From AC-69 sp963751665 (GTDB lineage Bacteria; Actinomycetota; UBA4738; HRBIN12): a stretch of DNA of 64,000 nt. A program made the position numbers and the translations under genes. The DNA is taken from NCBI GenBank assembly GCA_963751665.1, contig CAVVVF010000001.1, forward strand, positions 496,001 to 560,000, given 5' to 3'. Positions within the stretch are counted from its first letter, which is position 1, and every line of letters begins with the position of its first letter. This document shows positions 26,082 to 34,502 of the stretch, piece by piece. The notes beneath the pieces were generated by a model. That model searched no databases. It saw nothing but the letters and a program-made list of their open reading frames with translations, and was not told the DNA's origin.

Positions 26082-29000
26082 TCACCATCCGGCCGAGCCT
26101 CCGCTCGCGTGCCACAGCTTCCTGGGGGGAAGCCCGGGGAAGGGGTCGCCGGCCGCGAGCGCCTCCTTCAACCGGCCGGCTCGCCGGGCCTGCTGGAGGC
26201 GGGTGAGGTCCCAGGCGTCCTCGGCGATGATACTCACGCCCCTCACCCCGGTCCGGCGAAGCCGTCCCCGCACGGCCAGGACGAAGGAGTGGAACACCGT
26301 CTTCAGCACCTTCGGCTGCACCTTCTCGAACACCACGACCTCGACCGGGCCGGTCGCGTCGTCCAAGGTGAGGAACACGATCCGCTGGCCGCTCCGAACC
26401 GCCGGCGTCTGGGAGGCCACCTTCACCCCGGCCACCACGACCATCGTGTCGCCCCGCTCCCTGTGGAGGTCCCTGGCCCGGGTCACGCCGAGGTCGGCGA
26501 GGAGCGGCTCGAAGAACGAGACCAGGTGGCGCGAGGCGTCCAGGCCAAGCACCTCGAGCTCTGCCCGGACCCGTTCGGCATCCGAGTACTCGGGGAGCGA
26601 GAACCGTGGTCCCGTCGGCTCGCTCGACTCCGACCACAGGTCCAGCGCGAGCTGGTCGCCCTCCCGCTGTGGATCGGTGACCATGGCCTCGTACAGGCGG
26701 TCGCGGCGCGTGCCGGCGGGGAGCGCGTCGAACGCCCCGGCGTGCGCGAGGGCCTCGACGACCGGCCTCGACACGTTGGCCCGGCGCAGGAAGTCGCCGA
26801 CGTCCCGGAACGGCCGGTCGGCCCGGGTCTCCTGGATGGACCGGATCTCCGCGTCGGACATCCCGTGCACGTCCTTCAGCGCCAGCCGGATCCCGTAGCC
26901 CTCGTCGACGCGCTCGGCCACGTAGTCGGGTTCGCTCGCGTTCACGTCGAGCGGGAGGATCTGGATGCCGTGCTCCCGGGCGTCCTCCAGGATCAGCCGC
27001 CGGGGGTACATGCCGGGGTCGTGGGTCAGCACGCCGGCCAGGAAGTGCGCCGGCCAGTGCGCCTTCAGATACGCCGACTGGTACGTGGGGACGGCGAACG
27101 CCGCCGCGTGGGCCTTGCAGAACCCGAACGAGGCGAACTGGGCGACGTCGTCCCACGTGTTCTGGGCCACGTCGTCCGGGACGCCGCGTTCCTGGGCGCG
27201 TTTCAGGAAGTCCTCGCGGAGCGACGGGAGCATCGAGTCGTCGTCCAGGTGGCGGCGGATGTGGTCGGCCGTCGTGAGGTCGTAGCCGGCCAGCGCGGCC
27301 AGGGTCCGCATGACCTGCTCGTGGTAGACGATCACGCCGTAGGTCTCGCGGAGCGCCGGCCGGAGCGCGGGGTGCGCGTAGGCCGGCCGCTCCATCCCGT
27401 GCCGGCGGTTCAGGTACGGGCGGATCATGTCGGACTTCACCGGGCCCGGGCGGAACAGCGAGATGTCGACGATCAGGTCCTCCCACCGGGTGGGCTGGAG
27501 CTTCTGGAGCAGCTCGCGCTGGCCGGGCGACTCGATCTGGAAGCAGCCGAGCGTGTCGGAGGCCCGGATCAGCTCGAACGTCTGCTCGTCGTCTTTCGGG
27601 ATCTCGTCGAGTTCGACCTTCAGGGCTTCGGTGCGGGCGATCTCGTCCAAGGCATGGCGCATCGAGGAGAGCATCCGGACCCCCAGGACGTCGAGCTTCA
27701 GGTACCCCAGGAGCTCGACGTCGTCCTTGTCGGCCTGGATCATCCGGTAGCCCTGGAACGAGCGCTCCAGCGGCACCCGGTTCACCAGGTCGTCGTCGGA
27801 CAGCACGATCCCGGAAGGGTGCAGCGCGAGGTGCCGGGGGAACCCCTCCAGGCGCTCGGCCACCCGGAACAGCAGCTCGAGCTGCCCGGCATTGAGGTTC
27901 GAGCCGGCGAGCTCCGGGAGGATCTCGATGGCCTTTCGGATGTCCTGGGCGCCGATGTGGGGGAAGGCCTTGGCCACCGTGTCGACCTCGACCTCCGGGT
28001 ACCCCAGGGCCTTACCCACCTCGCGGATGGACGACCGGGCCCGGTACGTGTCGACCATGGTCACGCAGGCGCACCGGTCCTGGCCGTACCGCGACAGGAT
28101 CATGTCGTAGACGTCCTCGCGCCGGGCCGACTCCACGTCGACGTCGATGTCGGGGAGCTCGTCGCGGAGCGGGTTCAGGAACCGCTCGAACACGAGGTCG
28201 TGGCGGACGGCGTCCACGTCGGAGATGCCGGTGAGGTAGCAGACCAGCGACCCGGCCGCCGAACCCCGGCAGGCGCAGCGGATCCCCATGGCCTTGATGT
28301 CCGCCACGATGTCGGCGACCGTCAGGAAGTAGGCCGCGTAACCCATCCTCTGGATCAGCGCGAGCTCGAGGTCCAGGCGGTCCCGGACCTCGGGCGTGGC
28401 CTCCATCCCGCGGCCATCCATTCCGCGCCAGCACCGCTCGGCCAGGACCGACGCCGCCGAGCGTCCCTTCGGCGTGGGGAAGTCCGGGAAGTGGACTTTC
28501 CGAAGGCCGACGTCGAACGCGCACGACTCGGCGATCTCCAGGGTCCGGTCGCAGAGGTCGGGACGTTCGGCGAACAGCGCGCGCATCTCCCCGGCGGGCT
28601 TCAGGGAGCCCTCGGCGTTCACCCGCGAGACGTGGTGCTGGGCGACCGGCACGATCTCGCGCATGCACTCCAGGGCGTCGGCCAGGAACGCGTCCCCGGG
28701 GACCAGGTAGCGCACCGGGTTGGTGGCCACGGCCTTCGCGCCGATCCAGTCGGCCAGCCGGAGGAGCATGCGGACCTCGGTGGCGGAGTTCGGCTCCAGG
28801 CGATGCTGGACCGAGACGAACAGCCGCTCGCCGAACGCCTCCCTGAACGGGTCGATGGCGTGCCGTGCCGCGTCGAACCGCCCCTCGACCGCCAGCGACC
28901 CCGGAAGCGAGGAGGGGCCGAGCAAGCACACGAGCCCTTGGGGGTGGGCGCAGATCTGCTCTGACGCGAGCGACGGATCGCCCCGCTCTCCGGTCATGTG

Positions 29001-29339
29001 GGCGTCCGTGATGAGGCGGCACAGGTTGGCGTATCCCCGGTCGTCCTGGGCAAGAAGGATCACGCTGGTGGCGGTGGGTGTCGGCGACCGTGGATCGCCG
29101 CGGCCGGGCGAGGGATCGCGCACGGTCAGCGTGGCGCCGAGGATGGGCTTCACGCCGACCTTCTGGCAGGCGTCCACGAAGCGGGCGGTCCCGTACAGCC
29201 CGTCCCGGTCGGTGAGGACCACGCTCGGCATGCCGGGTTGGGCGGCCCGCCGCGCCAGGTCCTCGGGCGAGAACGCCCCGTCCTTCAGGGAGAAGAAGGA
29301 CCGGACGTCGAGGTGCACGAATCCGGGGGAGGTTCCCAT
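26082..29339 (-). CDS. dnaE2: Error-prone DNA polymerase DnaE2 (ImuC)
   Basis: 1085 aa C-family polymerase of the DnaE2 group, about 100 aa shorter than replicative DnaE1. The polymerase active site is recognisable in PDIDVDVESARREDVYD (about residues 400-416), with the FRPGPVKSDMI and FCKAHAAAFA motifs downstream and an OB-fold near the C-terminus (GDTMVVVAGVKVASQTPA). The N-terminal PHP domain has lost metal ligands (HLDVRS for HxH, TDRDG for TDHDG), so proofreading by PHP is unlikely. It lies 15 nt after DUF6504 and 14 nt before the dinB ATG. SOS-induced mutagenic synthesis is the expected role. Confidence 0.93.
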   Translation of the reverse strand: MGTSPGFVHLDVRSFFSLKDGAFSPEDLARRAAQPGMPSVVLTDRDGLYGTARFVDACQKVGVKPILGATLTVRDPSPGRGDPRSPTPTATSVILLAQDDRGYANLCRLITDAHMTGERGDPSLASEQICAHPQGLVCLLGPSSLPGSLAVEGRFDAARHAIDPFREAFGERLFVSVQHRLEPNSATEVRMLLRLADWIGAKAVATNPVRYLVPGDAFLADALECMREIVPVAQHHVSRVNAEGSLKPAGEMRALFAERPDLCDRTLEIAESCAFDVGLRKVHFPDFPTPKGRSAASVLAERCWRGMDGRGMEATPEVRDRLDLELALIQRMGYAAYFLTVADIVADIKAMGIRCACRGSAAGSLVCYLTGISDVDAVRHDLVFERFLNPLRDELPDIDVDVESARREDVYDMILSRYGQDRCACVTMVDTYRARSSIREVGKALGYPEVEVDTVAKAFPHIGAQDIRKAIEILPELAGSNLNAGQLELLFRVAERLEGFPRHLALHPSGIVLSDDDLVNRVPLERSFQGYRMIQADKDDVELLGYLKLDVLGVRMLSSMRHALDEIARTEALKVELDEIPKDDEQTFELIRASDTLGCFQIESPGQRELLQKLQPTRWEDLIVDISLFRPGPVKSDMIRPYLNRRHGMERPAYAHPALRPALRETYGVIVYHEQVMRTLAALAGYDLTTADHIRRHLDDDSMLPSLREDFLKRAQERGVPDDVAQNTWDDVAQFASFGFCKAHAAAFAVPTYQSAYLKAHWPAHFLAGVLTHDPGMYPRRLILEDAREHGIQILPLDVNASEPDYVAERVDEGYGIRLALKDVHGMSDAEIRSIQETRADRPFRDVGDFLRRANVSRPVVEALAHAGAFDALPAGTRRDRLYEAMVTDPQREGDQLALDLWSESSEPTGPRFSLPEYSDAERVRAELEVLGLDASRHLVSFFEPLLADLGVTRARDLHRERGDTMVVVAGVKVASQTPAVRSGQRIVFLTLDDATGPVEVVVFEKVQPKVLKTVFHSFVLAVRGRLRRTGVRGVSIIAEDAWDLTRLQQARRAGRLKEALAAGDPFPGLPPRKLWHASGGSAGW

Positions 29340-29354
29340 CGCTTCGCTCGAGGG

Positions 29355-29600
29355 TCAGTCCCAGAGGCGCTCCACGTGCCACCGGTCGGCGGCCCGGTCG
29401 TGGTACAGGTCCCATACCGCGCCGCCCCTGGCCTCGACCCGCCAGTACTCGCGGTCGCGGCCGTCGGCCCACCATCGCCCCTCCACCCGCCACCGGCCGA
29501 TCACGTCGGCCACCTCGTAGCGCCGGTCCCGCCACACGAACACGGCGGGCATCCCGGCGTCCCGCTCGACCCGCACCTCCTCGTCGTATCGCTTGGACAC
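29355..29600 (-). CDS. DUF6504 family protein
   Basis: 81 aa, GTG start, rich in Trp, Arg and Asp (WRDRRYEVADVIGRW, EYWRVEARGG). DUF6504 proteins are small actinobacterial proteins regularly encoded beside dnaE2, imuB or dinB; function unknown, with a suggested accessory role in translesion synthesis. It is the first gene of the operon, between a LexA box (35 nt upstream) and dnaE2. No catalytic motif or membrane segment is visible. Confidence 0.8.
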   Translation of the reverse strand: MSKRYDEEVRVERDAGMPAVFVWRDRRYEVADVIGRWRVEGRWWADGRDREYWRVEARGGAVWDLYHDRAADRWHVERLWD

Positions 29601-29634
29601 GGGCGGCCCGCCTCGATCCTTTCCACTTCCCTAG

Positions 29635-29650
29635 TCGAACGTATGTTCGA
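29635..29650. promoter_or_regulatory. LexA (SOS) box
   Basis: A perfect 16-bp palindrome, TCGAACGTATGTTCGA, matching the Gram-positive/actinobacterial LexA consensus CGAAC-N4-GTTCG. It lies 35 nt upstream of the DUF6504 GTG on the minus side and 137 nt upstream of ftcD on the plus side. The translesion operon is the obvious target. Confidence 0.9.
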
Positions 29651-29786
29651 GAGGGAAGCCGACTCTACCCCCAGGCCCGGACAGGGGTCAAGTAGAAGCG
29701 TTTCCGCAGGTCAAGAGGCTCTTTCGTGCTGGCGGGGCGCCGGTCGGTATCGTTCCTCGGGCGAGGGAGCGGGCGAAGGAGGAGGG

Positions 29787-30716
29787 ATGGCGAAAGCGGA
29801 ACGCGACGAGCCGCTCGTGGCCGTGGTCCCCAACTTCAGCGAGGGCCGCCGGCAGGACGTGATGGACGCCATCTGCGCTGCCCTGGAGGTCCCCGGCGCC
29901 GGGCTGGTCTACCGGCAGGCCGATCCGGACCACAACCGGCTCGACACCACGGTGCTCGGCACCCCGGACGCCGTGCGCAGGAGCGCCCTGGCCGGCGCGG
30001 CCAAGGCCATCGAGCTGATCGACATGGCGCAGCACACGGGCAGCCATCCGCGAATGGGCGCCGTCGACGTGATCCCGTTCGTGCCCATCCGGGGCATCAC
30101 GATGGACGAGACAGTGGAGCTCGCGCGCGACTTCGCGCGCGAGCTCGCCGACACGCTGGACCTCCCCGTGTACCTGTACGACCGGGCCGCGCTGCTGCCG
30201 GAGCGGCGGAGCCTGGCCGAGGTCCGGAAGGGCGAGTACGAGGCCCTCAAGGAGGCCGTGGCCCGGGGCGAGCGGCTCCCCGATCTCGGGCCGCACACGA
30301 TCGGTCGAGCCGGCGCCACCGCGGTGGGCGCGCGCAAGCCGTTGATCGCCTTCAACGTCTACCTCTCCGGCACCGACGAGGCCGCGGCGAAGGAGATCGC
30401 CCGGACCGTCCGCGAGTCCTCGGGTGGCCTGCCGGCGGTCCGGGCCATCGGCTTCCTGGTCCCCGAGCGAGGCTGCGTGACGGTCTCCATGAACCTCGTG
30501 GACCACGAGGTGACCGGGTTGCGCGCGGCCTTCGAGGCGGTGAGGGTTGCGGCGGAGAAGCGAGGGATGACGGTGCTCTCGAGCGAGATCGTCGGCCTGG
30601 TGCCGCAGTCGGCGATCTCCGACCAGGACGTCACCGACCTGCGATTGGAGGGGTTCGATGGGGACCACCAGATCCTGGAGCAACTCGTGAGCCGGGCCGA
30701 GGAACGGCCATCGTGA
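29787..30716 (+). CDS. ftcD: Glutamate formimidoyltransferase
   Basis: 309 aa, equivalent to the N-terminal domain of bifunctional FTCD. It transfers the formimino group of N-formiminoglutamate (histidine degradation) to tetrahydrofolate, giving glutamate. Start has a GGAGG ribosome binding site (ATG 29787; VAVVPNFSEGRR follows). Family motifs: SEGRR, HNRLDTTVLG, HTGSHPRMGAVDVIPFVP with the catalytic-region histidine, YLYDRAA and LIAFNVYL. Its stop overlaps the next start (GTGA), so both FTCD activities are coded by adjacent genes. hut genes are not in the window. A perfect 14-bp GC-rich inverted repeat lies inside it (30117-30146). Confidence 0.93.
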   Translation: MAKAERDEPLVAVVPNFSEGRRQDVMDAICAALEVPGAGLVYRQADPDHNRLDTTVLGTPDAVRRSALAGAAKAIELIDMAQHTGSHPRMGAVDVIPFVPIRGITMDETVELARDFARELADTLDLPVYLYDRAALLPERRSLAEVRKGEYEALKEAVARGERLPDLGPHTIGRAGATAVGARKPLIAFNVYLSGTDEAAAKEIARTVRESSGGLPAVRAIGFLVPERGCVTVSMNLVDHEVTGLRAAFEAVRVAAEKRGMTVLSSEIVGLVPQSAISDQDVTDLRLEGFDGDHQILEQLVSRAEERPS

Positions 30717-31342
30717 TCGGCGAGCAGACCATCGACCGGTTCCTGGCGACGCTCGCCTCCGACTCCCCCACCCCGGGGGGCGGCGCCGTCGCCGCCCTGG
30801 CGGGGGCGGCCGGCGCGGCCCTCATCGAGATGGTGTGCAACCTCACGATCGACAAGAAGAACTACGAGGAAGCGTGGGACCGGATGCGCGAGATCCGGGC
30901 GGAGGCCGGACGAGCCCGGAGCGAAATGGTTGCCCTGGCCGACCGCGATGCCACCGCGTTCGACGGCGTCATGGAGGCGTTCCGGATGCCGAAGGACACC
31001 GAGGAACAGAAGGCCGGCCGGGCCGCGGCGATCCAGCGGGGGTATCTGGCGGCGGCGCAGGTCCCCTTGGAGATCGCCAGGTCCTCGGCTTCCCTGATGC
31101 CCCTGGCCCTGGAGACCGTCGAGCGAGGGAACGTGAACGCGGCTTCGGACGGCGTGTCGGCCGCCCAGATGCTGTTCGCCGGGACCGAATGCGCGATCTA
31201 CAACGTTCAGATCAACGCGGCCGCGCTCAAGGACCAGGCTGCTGCCGTAGCGCTCCGCGACGAGGTCGCATCGTTGCAGGGCAAGGCCGAGGAGCTGCTC
31301 GCGGCGGCGAACGCCGCCTTCGCCGCGCGGCTCGCCTCGTAG
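30713..31342 (+). CDS. Cyclodeaminase/cyclohydrolase family protein (formiminotetrahydrofolate cyclodeaminase)
   Basis: 209 aa all-helical protein of the FTCD C-terminal domain / FchA family. In this context it should convert 5-formimino-THF to 5,10-methenyl-THF plus ammonia; FchA-type methenyl-THF cyclohydrolase is the alternative. Motifs: SPTPGGGAVAALAGA near the N-terminus, RDATAFDGVMEAFRMPK and GNVNAASDGVSAAQML. GTG start overlapping the ftcD stop (GTGA) indicates coupled translation and a functional pair. Confidence 0.9.
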   Translation: MIGEQTIDRFLATLASDSPTPGGGAVAALAGAAGAALIEMVCNLTIDKKNYEEAWDRMREIRAEAGRARSEMVALADRDATAFDGVMEAFRMPKDTEEQKAGRAAAIQRGYLAAAQVPLEIARSSASLMPLALETVERGNVNAASDGVSAAQMLFAGTECAIYNVQINAAALKDQAAAVALRDEVASLQGKAEELLAAANAAFAARLAS

Positions 31343-31349
31343 GCAGCGC

Positions 31350-31955
31350 GTGCGACGCTTCCGGCCGGGCGAGCTCATCGTCCTCCGGGAGATATGGCAT
31401 GGCCGGATCTGGTCGGCCCGCCCGATGATCGTGGTCCAGGACGACGAGGACCAGCGGATCCTCTACACCCCGAACGGCATCCGGTTGATGCTCGCCGGCA
31501 GAGCCGGCAAGATGCTTCGGCTGCCGGAGGGCGAGTGGGACCTCCTCGAGCGAACGTGGACCAAGGGACCGATCCTGTCCTTTTCGTGGCCGTCCGTGGG
31601 CTACGCCATCCTGCTCTTCTTCCAGCCGGACTGGATCCCCTTGAGCTGGTACGTGAACATCGAAGCCCCGCTTCGTCCCACCGAGCTCGGCTTCGACACC
31701 GAGGAGCGCGTCCTCGACGTCGTGGTCGCCCCCGACCTCTCGACCTTCCAGTGGAAGGACGAGGACGAGTTGGAGGAGGCGGTCCGGCGGGGCCTGTTCT
31801 CGCCGGGCCAGGCGGAAGAGTTCCACACCGAGGCCGAGCGCGCGCTCCAACGGCTCCTCGGACACGAGCCCCCTTTCGACAGGGACTGGACGACCTGGCG
31901 GCCGGACCCCGACTGGCCGATCCCCGTGCTCCCACCCGGCTGGGACGCCGTCTAG
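31350..31955 (+). CDS. DUF402 domain-containing protein
   Basis: 201 aa, GTG start 7 nt after the cyclodeaminase stop. DUF402 proteins include nucleoside di/triphosphate phosphatases and FomD-like hydrolases with metal-binding Asp/Lys residues. The core is visible in IPLSWYVNIEAPLRPTELGFDT (about residues 90-111) and LDVVVAPDLSTFQWKDEDELEEA. Substrate cannot be predicted; no link to folate is obvious other than gene order. Confidence 0.82.
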   Translation: MRRFRPGELIVLREIWHGRIWSARPMIVVQDDEDQRILYTPNGIRLMLAGRAGKMLRLPEGEWDLLERTWTKGPILSFSWPSVGYAILLFFQPDWIPLSWYVNIEAPLRPTELGFDTEERVLDVVVAPDLSTFQWKDEDELEEAVRRGLFSPGQAEEFHTEAERALQRLLGHEPPFDRDWTTWRPDPDWPIPVLPPGWDAV

Positions 31956-31966
31956 GGTATGCGGCG

Positions 31967-33214
31967 ATGGACCACCTCGATCCCTCGGCACTCCGGGCAC
32001 GGTTCCCCGCGCTGTCGCGAACGCTGGACGGCCGGCCCTGCGTCTTCGCCGATGCCCCCGGTGGTACGCAGGTGCCGGAGTCGGTGATCGAGGCCATGGC
32101 CGCGTACCTGCGGACGAGCAACGCGAACGTGCACGGCGCCTTCGTTACGAGCGCCGAGACCGACCGCCTGATCGAGGACGCGCACCGGGCCGGCGCCGAC
32201 CTCCTCGGCTGTGATGCGAGCGAGGTCGTGTTCGGACCGAACGCCACCACGTTGCTCTTCGCGCTCTCGCGCTCCATCGCGCGGACCCTCGGGCCCGGGG
32301 ACGAGATCGTCGTCTGCCGGCTCGACCACGACGCGAACATCCGGCCCTGGCTGATGGTTGCCGAGGACACCGGCGCCACCGTGCGGTGGGTCGATATCCG
32401 CGACGACGACGTCACGATCGACCGCAGCTCGTTCGAGGAGGCCCTGACCGATCGCACGAGGATCGTGGCGTTCACGTTGGCGTCGAACGCCGTGGGCACC
32501 GTGACGCCGGCGGCGGAGCTGGCGCGCACGGCACACGATACGGGTGCCCTGGTCGTATGCGACGGCGTCCACGTCGCACAGCACCGGCTGATCGACGTCG
32601 AGTCCATCGGGGCCGACATGGTCGTCTGCTCGCCGTACAAGATCTTCGGCCCCCACCTCGGCATCCTGTTCGGCCGCCGGGAGCTGTTGGAATCGTGGCG
32701 CCCGTACAAGGTCCGGCCCGCGAGCGGGGACCTCCCGTACCGGTGGGAGACCGGGACCCAGAACCACGAGGGGTTCGCGGGGTTCGTGGCCGCCGTCGAC
32801 TACCTCGCCGACGTGGGCAGGACGCACGGGAACCCCTCGGGCAGGAGGCGGCGCGACGCCATCGCCGCAGCCTTCGACGCGATCCGGGCCCATGAGGCGA
32901 ACCTGTCTCGACGGTTCCTCGACGGCATCGGCACCGTGAACGGGATCGGCTTGTACGGCATCGCCGGCACCGACCGCCTGGCGGAACGCACCCCGACGTT
33001 CGCGCTCCGCGTCGCCGACCAGCATCCGTTCGAGACGGCGAAGCTCCTCGGCGAACATGGGATCTTCGTCTGGGACGGCCACTACTACGCGCTCGAGCTC
33101 ATGGAGCGACTGGGCCTCCAGGAGACCGGGGGAGCGGTCCGGATCGGCTTCTGCCACTACAACACGGCCGACGAGGTCGACCGGGTCCTGTCCGAGCTGG
33201 CCGCGCTGGTCTAA
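31967..33214 (+). CDS. Cysteine desulfurase-like PLP aminotransferase class V protein
   Basis: 415 aa fold-type I PLP enzyme of the cysteine desulfurase-like subgroup (TIGR01976 type). FADAPGGTQVPESVIEAM near the N-terminus, VCDGVHVAQHRLIDV (PLP Asp and His) and the Schiff-base lysine in CSPYKIFGPHLG are visible. No active-site cysteine loop typical of SufS or IscS is seen, so sulfur transfer is uncertain; isopenicillin-epimerase-like or lyase activity is possible. Not adjacent to SufU or IscU. It precedes a sulfoquinovose synthase gene, and a sulfur-supply role is tempting but unproven. Confidence 0.85.
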   Translation: MDHLDPSALRARFPALSRTLDGRPCVFADAPGGTQVPESVIEAMAAYLRTSNANVHGAFVTSAETDRLIEDAHRAGADLLGCDASEVVFGPNATTLLFALSRSIARTLGPGDEIVVCRLDHDANIRPWLMVAEDTGATVRWVDIRDDDVTIDRSSFEEALTDRTRIVAFTLASNAVGTVTPAAELARTAHDTGALVVCDGVHVAQHRLIDVESIGADMVVCSPYKIFGPHLGILFGRRELLESWRPYKVRPASGDLPYRWETGTQNHEGFAGFVAAVDYLADVGRTHGNPSGRRRRDAIAAAFDAIRAHEANLSRRFLDGIGTVNGIGLYGIAGTDRLAERTPTFALRVADQHPFETAKLLGEHGIFVWDGHYYALELMERLGLQETGGAVRIGFCHYNTADEVDRVLSELAALV

Positions 33215-33312
33215 CCCCGCCGGGCACTCCAGGATGGCCGAACGGCCGATTTCCGCTGGTGGCGCGGTTGATAGGATGGGCCCGCTCCGCCACCCAACCT
33301 GAGAGGAACGCG

Positions 33313-34492
33313 ATGCGCATCCTGATCCTGGGCGGCGACGGGTACCTCGGGTGGCCGACGTCGATGCACTTCTCACGGCGCGGCCACGAGGTGCACGCGC
33401 TCGACGACTACCTGCGCCGCCGGGCCCACGCCGAGGCCGGCACCGACTCGCTCACCCCCATCCTTCCGTCGCTCCCGGCCCGGGCCACAGCCTGGCGGGA
33501 GGTCACCGGCCTCGAGATCGGCGTGACCGAGGGGGACCTCCTGGACTGGGACGTCGTCGAGCGCGTCTTCCGGGAGTTCCAGCCGGAAGCCATCGTCCAC
33601 TACGGCGAGATGCCCTCGGCGCCCTACTCGATGATCGACCGCGAGCACGCAACGTTCACCCAGACGAACAACGTCATCGGCACCCTGAACGTCCTCTTCG
33701 CCATGGCCGAGCTCGCTCCCGACGCCCACCTGGTGAAGCTGGGCACCATGGGCGAGTACGGGACGCCGGACATCGACATCGAGGAGGGCTTCATCACCAT
33801 CCACCACAACGGGCGGAGCGACACCCTGCCCTTCCCCAAGGTGCCGGGGAGCCTGTACCACCTGAGCAAGGTCCACGACTCGCACAACATCCACTTCGCC
33901 TGCCGCGTGTGGGGGCTGCGCGTCGACGGACCTCAACCAGGGCGTGGTCTACGGCATCGAGACCGACGAGACGACGCTCGACCCTCGCCTGGCGACGCGG
34001 TTCGACTACGACGAGGTGTTCGGCACGGCCCTCAACCGGTTCTGCCTCCAGGCCGTGATCGGGCACCCGCTCACCGTGTACGGCAAGGGCGGCCAGACCC
34101 GCGGGTACCTGAACATCGTCGACACCCTTCGGTGCGTCGAGCTGGCCGTGCTGAACCCACCGGAGCCCGGCGAGTACCGGGTGTTCAACCAGTTCACGGA
34201 GCAGTTCTCCGTCCTCGACCTGGCGAGACAGGTGCACGAGGCCGGGACGGCGTTCGGCCTGCCCGTGGAGGTCCGCCATCTGGAGAACCCGCGCGTGGAG
34301 TCCGAGGAGCACTACTACAACCCCGCGCACACGAAGCTCCTCGACCTCGGGCTGGAGCCCCACCTGTTGTCGGAGACGCTGATCGAGTCGATGTTCGCGG
34401 CCATCGAACGGCACAAGGACCGCGTGATCCTGGACCACATCATGCCCAGCACCAGGTGGCGGCCCCCGGCTCGCGAGCGCACCCGGCGCTGA
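33313..34492 (+). CDS. sqdB: UDP-sulfoquinovose synthase (SQD1/SqdB family), single-base frameshift
   Basis: Predicted 392 aa once one extra base near 33925 is removed. It is an NAD-dependent extended SDR enzyme making UDP-sulfoquinovose from UDP-glucose and sulfite, for sulfolipid (SQDG) synthesis. N-terminal GGDGYLGWPTSMHF, GEMPSAPYSMID (catalytic region with Tyr), TMGEYGTPDIDIEEG, then YHLSKVHDSHNIHFACRVWG. After the shift, DLNQGVVYGIETDET resumes the expected sequence, with no loss of residues. Start ATG 33313. Followed 10 nt later by the GT2 gene. The frameshift is probably a sequence error, one of a cluster in this window. Confidence 0.9.
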
Positions 34493-34502
34493 CGGGAGGC
34501 CC

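Noticed and set aside
25560..28964. Long open frame of about 1134 codons on the plus strand, antisense to dnaE2 and dinB
   Set aside because: It mirrors codon-biased GC-rich coding on the other strand, has low-complexity Arg/Gly/Pro composition, no ribosome binding site and no recognisable motif.
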